Shown here: in pieces, positions 63,974 to 64,000 of the stretch | How positions within the stretch are numbered: position 1 is the first letter of the stretch | Layout of the letters: each line of letters opens with the position of its first letter | NCBI RefSeq assembly: GCF_006171285.1 | Contig: NZ_CP040889.1 | Location: forward strand, 1,984,001-2,048,000 | Length of the DNA stretch: 64,000 nucleotides | From: Leclercia adecarboxylata | Lineage (GTDB): Bacteria > Pseudomonadota > Gammaproteobacteria > Enterobacterales > Enterobacteriaceae | Reading direction: 5' to 3' | Notes under the pieces: model-generated | Databases searched by the model: none | The model's input: only the letters and a program-made list of their open reading frames with translations | What the model was told of the DNA's origin: nothing | Made by a program: the position numbers and the translations under genes

Positions 63974-64000
63974 CCAGGTTAATTCGTAGAGGATTCAAGA

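Overview
The window is chromosomal DNA of an enterobacterium (Enterobacteriaceae, Enterobacter/Lelliottia/Leclercia-like). The evidence is near-identity to E. coli of many housekeeping proteins (FdoGHI, GlnA, RbsDACBK, AtpBEFHA), the small RNAs CsrC and Spot 42, the oriC layout and REP elements. Genus cannot be fixed by eye. All comparisons to E. coli are from memory, not from a search.

Layout, left to right. (a) 0-5.2 kb is accessory: the end of a mannose/sorbose-family PTS operon (IIB partial, IIC, IID), a 570-bp gap with a sigma-54 promoter, a KdgM-family porin, a convergent cytoplasmic GH43 glycosidase and a DUF1471 periplasmic protein. (b) 5.3-12.1 kb is the formate dehydrogenase-O locus: fdhD, divergent from fdoGHI-fdhE; fdoG has an in-frame selenocysteine UGA. 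(c) 12.1-13.8 kb is a decay zone: a ribbon-helix-helix antitoxin next to only the tail of a PIN toxin, a frameshifted and truncated esterase, and an Ail/Lom-type outer membrane protein. (d) 13.8-34.3 kb is conserved backbone: fabY-dtd-yihY-yihX, typA, glnA-glnL-glnG with NtrC and sigma-54 sites, yshB, hemN, yihI, csrC, engB, spf, polA, yihG, dsbA-srkA-yihD and mobAB. (e) 34.3-39.9 kb is a full rRNA operon on the minus strand (16S, tRNA-Ile, tRNA-Ala, 23S, 5S) with P1/P2 promoters and boxA. (f) 40-50 kb holds yieP, hsrA, rbsDACBKR and kup. (g) 50-64 kb holds ravA-viaA, asnA/asnC, mioC, oriC, mnmG-rsmG and the ATP synthase operon from atpI to atpG; the window stops before atpD.

How the genes work together: FdhD, FdhE and FdoGHI build the membrane formate dehydrogenase. 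GlnA, GlnL and GlnG form the nitrogen-control circuit. The rbs genes import and phosphorylate ribose. DsbA and SrkA belong to envelope stress handling. MobAB make the guanine-dinucleotide molybdenum cofactor that FdoG needs. oriC is flanked by mioC and mnmG with DnaA boxes and three DUE 13-mers.

Points most worth attention: the rRNA operon joins the E. coli rrnA flank (mobB side, Ile/Ala spacer) directly to the E. coli rrnC flank (yieP/rbs side), so the roughly 90 kb lying between them in E. coli is absent here; this is a real rearrangement or an assembly join at a repeat. The left end may be an uncharacterised sigma-54-controlled carbohydrate uptake system with an unexplained 140-codon open frame in its gap. 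I saw no CRISPR array, insertion sequence, prophage or obvious defence system.
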